From Mycobacteriales bacterium (lineage in GTDB: Bacteria > Actinomycetota > Actinomycetes > BP-191), in contig DASTMB010000008.1 of assembly GCA_035714365.1 (NCBI GenBank), forward strand, positions 1 to 64,000: 64,000 nt of DNA, given 5' to 3'. The notes beneath the pieces were generated by a model. The model was not told where the DNA came from. It did not search any database and saw only the letters and a list, made by a program, of their open reading frames with translations. A program made the translations under genes and the position numbers. This document shows, one piece after another, positions 61,740 through 64,000 of this stretch; position 1 is the first letter of the stretch, and each line of letters starts with the position of its first letter.

Positions 61740-64000
61740 GTGCCGAACGACCCGTCCCCGCCGTCCCCGCCGTCTGGCGGCCCGCCGCGTCCCGCGCCGC
61801 CGCCTGTCGCCCCGCTGCGCGGGGCCGCGCCTCCGCCCGCCGCCTCGCCGCGCGGGGCCGCGTCCCCGCCTGCCGGACCGCCGCGTCCCGCGCCGCGCGC
61901 CGACCTGCGGCTGGCCGTCCCCGCGCTCGGCGCGTGGCTCGCCGCCGCGCTCGCCGCCGTCCACCCGCGCCTCACCGTCGCGACGCTCGCCCTCGTCACG
62001 CTGGCCTACGCCACCGTCCTGCTCCGCCGCGTTCCGCGCCGCCACGCCGCGCTCGGCGCCGCCGCGCTCGCCTGCGCCGCCGCCGCGACCCTCGCCACCA
62101 CCGCTCGCAACGCCACCCGCGACGGCCCGCTAGCTGCCCTCGCCCGCGACCGCGCCGTCGTCACCCTCGACCTCGCCGTCACCGCCGACCCGCGCCCGCT
62201 CACCGGCCGCGTCGTCGGCGCCCAGCGCGTCGCCGACACCACCCTCGTGCTCGCTCGCGCCGAACGCGTCCGGCGCGGCCCCGCCACGCTCGCGCTGCGC
62301 CGCCCGGTCACCGTGTTCGCCCCGCCCGCCGGGTGGGCCGCCCGCCTCCCCGGCGAACGCCTCCGCGTTACCGGCCGCCTCCGCCCCTCCCTCGACCGCG
62401 ACGCCGGCCCGGTGTTCGAGCCGTTCGGCCGGCCCGTCCGCCTGCGCGCGCCGTCGCTCGCCGCCCGCACCGCCGGGCGCCTGCGCGCCGGTCTCCGCGA
62501 CGCCGCCGCCGTGCTGCCCGCCGAGCCGCGCGGGCTGCTGCCCGGCCTCGTCGTCGGCGACACCACCCGGCTCGACCCCGCGCTGCGCGAGGACTTCCGC
62601 CGCACCGGCCTCACCCACGTCGTCGCCGTCTCCGGCCAGAACGTCGCCATCCTGCTGGCCGCCGTCCTCCTCGCCGCCCGCCGGATCGGCGTCGGTCCCC
62701 GCACCGCGGCGGTCGCCGGCGCGGCCGCGCTCGCGTTCTTCGTCGTGCTCGCCCGGCCGTCGCCGTCGGTGCTCCGCGCCGCCGCCATGGGCGGCCTCGG
62801 CCTCGCCGCCACCGTCACCGGCCGCGAACGCGCCGCCGTCCGCCTGCTCGCCGCCGCCGTGCTGTTCCTCGTGCTGCTCGACCCCGCGCTCGCGCGCTCG
62901 CTCGGGTTCGCGCTCTCCACCGCCGCCACCGCCGGGCTGCTGCTCCTCGGGCCCCCGTGGCGTGCCCGCCTCGCGCGCCGGCTGCCCGGCTGGCTGGCCG
63001 ACGCCGTCGCCACGCCGCTCGCCGCGCAGGTGGCGTGCGCGCCGGTGCTCGCGGCGGCGTTCGGGCGGGTCAGCCTCGTCGCCGTCCCCGTCAACGTCGC
63101 CGCCGCGCCCGCCGTCGCCCCCGCCACCGTCGCGGGCGTCGCGGCCGCCGCGCTCGCGCCGTTGAGCCCGGCGCTCGCCCGGCTCGCCGCCCGTGCCGGC
63201 GGCATCCCCGCCGCGTGGCTGGTCCGCGTCGCGCACACCGGCTCCCGGCTGCCCGCCGCGCAGCTCGGCGTCCCCACCGGCCTGACCGGCGCCGCCCTCA
63301 CCGTCGCCGCGCTCGCCGCCCTCGCCGCGCTGCTCCGCCGCCCGCGCACCCGCCGCCTCGTCGCCACCGTCGCGGCCGCCGTCACCGTCGCCGGCGGCGC
63401 CGCCTGGACCCTCTCGCCCGGCTGGCCGCCGGCCGGCTGGCGGTTCGTCGCCTGCGACGTCGGCCAGGGCGACGCGCTCGTCGTCCGCACCACGGCCGGC
63501 GCCGTGCTGGTCGACGCCGGCCCCGACCCGGTCGCCGTCGACCGCTGCCTCCGCGACCTCGGCGTCGCGCGGTTCGCTGCGGTCGTGCTCACCCACTTCC
63601 ACGCCGACCACGTCGAGGGGCTGCCCGGCGCGCTGCGCGGCCGCCGCACCCCGACCGTCGCGGTCGGCCCGCTCGCCGAGCCCGCCGACGAACGCGCCCG
63701 CGTCGCCACCTGGACCGCCGCCCGCCGCGTGCCGGTCCGCGTCGCCGCGCTGGGCGAACGCTGGCGCGCCGGCGATGCGGCGTTCGACGTGCTCGGCCCG
63801 GAGGCGCCGTTCCACGGCACCGCCTCCGACCCCAACAACAGTTCGCTCGTGCTGCGCGTCACGCTGACCGGCCTCGTGCTGCTGCTCACCGGCGACGTCG
63901 AGGAGCCGGCCCAGCTCGCGCTCCTCGCCCGCGGCCCGGTCGGCCACGCCGACGTCCTCAAGGTGCCGCACCACGGCTCCGCCCGGCAGACCGCCGAGTT
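61740..64000 (+). CDS. comEC: DNA uptake channel ComEC (3' end outside window)
   Basis: 753 visible residues. Pro/Arg/Gly-rich cytoplasmic N-terminus (about 1-53), transmembrane segments, an OB-type region (about 130-240), the Competence domain (GLLPGLVVGDTTRLD, TGLTHVVAVSGQNVAIL) with many helices, and the metallo-beta-lactamase domain with CDVGQGDALVV, THFHADHVEGL and VPHHGSARQT. It forms the pore for single-stranded DNA. GTG 61740 gives a continuous frame to the end of the window. Transcription from the competence-type promoter. Confidence 0.95.
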   Translation, partial: MPNDPSPPSPPSGGPPRPAPPPVAPLRGAAPPPAASPRGAASPPAGPPRPAPRADLRLAVPALGAWLAAALAAVHPRLTVATLALVTLAYATVLLRRVPRRHAALGAAALACAAAATLATTARNATRDGPLAALARDRAVVTLDLAVTADPRPLTGRVVGAQRVADTTLVLARAERVRRGPATLALRRPVTVFAPPAGWAARLPGERLRVTGRLRPSLDRDAGPVFEPFGRPVRLRAPSLAARTAGRLRAGLRDAAAVLPAEPRGLLPGLVVGDTTRLDPALREDFRRTGLTHVVAVSGQNVAILLAAVLLAARRIGVGPRTAAVAGAAALAFFVVLARPSPSVLRAAAMGGLGLAATVTGRERAAVRLLAAAVLFLVLLDPALARSLGFALSTAATAGLLLLGPPWRARLARRLPGWLADAVATPLAAQVACAPVLAAAFGRVSLVAVPVNVAAAPAVAPATVAGVAAAALAPLSPALARLAARAGGIPAAWLVRVAHTGSRLPAAQLGVPTGLTGAALTVAALAALAALLRRPRTRRLVATVAAAVTVAGGAAWTLSPGWPPAGWRFVACDVGQGDALVVRTTAGAVLVDAGPDPVAVDRCLRDLGVARFAAVVLTHFHADHVEGLPGALRGRRTPTVAVGPLAEPADERARVATWTAARRVPVRVAALGERWRAGDAAFDVLGPEAPFHGTASDPNNSSLVLRVTLTGLVLLLTGDVEEPAQLALLARGPVGHADVLKVPHHGSARQTAE

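Noticed and set aside
62006-63961. Long antisense frames opposite comEC
   Set aside because: Shadow frames; the sense strand has the complete ComEC domain order and metallo-beta-lactamase motifs.

Overview
The window is very GC-rich DNA from an actinomycete chromosome. Gene order follows the conserved actinobacterial core: gpsA; ddl, DUF3515, thiL-thiD; the FakA-like gene with recG, rsmD and coaD; sepIVA, DUF177, rpmF, plsX, acpP, rnc, mutM; smc-ftsY; ffh; rpsP-khpA-rimM-trmD-rplS-lepB; rnhB-DUF2469-yraN-comM-dprA-xerC-whiG; rpsB-tsf-pyrH-frr-cdsA-rlmN; and leuS, degV, plsY, comEA, comEC. SepIVA, DUF2469, DUF3515 and a WhiG-type sigma factor point to Actinomycetes. I cannot place the genus; nothing here resolves it (no rRNA, no tRNA). 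There is no phage, insertion sequence or CRISPR array.

Layout. 1-7.6 kb: glycerol-3-phosphate dehydrogenase (cut by the window edge), a Cys/Met PLP enzyme, an ECF sigma factor translationally overlapping a membrane-anchored blue-copper protein, Ddl, thiamine kinases, L28. 7.6-13.9 kb: a Panacea-type gene with a frameshifted partner, a perfect LexA/SOS box, then the FakA-like/recG/rsmD/coaD operon. 13.9-24 kb: lipid precursor, rRNA processing, base-excision repair and chromosome/SRP genes (plsX, acpP, rnc, mutM, smc, ftsY). 24-28.4 kb: accessory secreted protein, ArsR-AHSA1 pair, ffh, and a SIR2-like gene between ffh and rpsP. 28.4-36 kb: ribosomal and tRNA-modification genes, signal peptidase, Nudix, a sortase-type surface propeller, RNase HII. 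36-41.2 kb: yraN-comM-dprA-xerC-whiG. 41.2-45 kb: cell-envelope lipoproteins and an M23 protein. 45-50.6 kb: translation and phospholipid genes. 50.7-57 kb: a GDSL enzyme and two tandem 860-residue secreted beta-propellers. 57-64 kb: leuS behind a leucine leader peptide, degV, plsY, comEA and comEC (cut by the window end).

How the genes work together. A nearly complete phosphatidic-acid route is present: GpsA makes glycerol-3-phosphate, FakA-like plus DegV/FakB-like proteins and PlsX/ACP supply acyl phosphate, PlsY acylates, CdsA activates. DNA uptake is represented by ComEA, ComEC, DprA and ComM.

Most interesting observation. Four promoters share one architecture: TCCACAGGC, 11-12 bases, TCCACAGAT, 34 bases, then a -10 element in CCTA(G/A)CGTCG. 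They precede yraN-comM-dprA, comEA, comEC and an M23 cell-wall protein, which looks like a DNA-uptake regulon with an unidentified regulator; the boxes also resemble DnaA boxes. Other leads are the cupredoxin partner of an ECF sigma factor, an SOS box between the Panacea gene and the recG operon, a leucine attenuator on leuS, a shared 20-base promoter for rpsP and rplS, and a consistent leaderless pattern in which a TANNNT -10 element ends six bases before the start codon.
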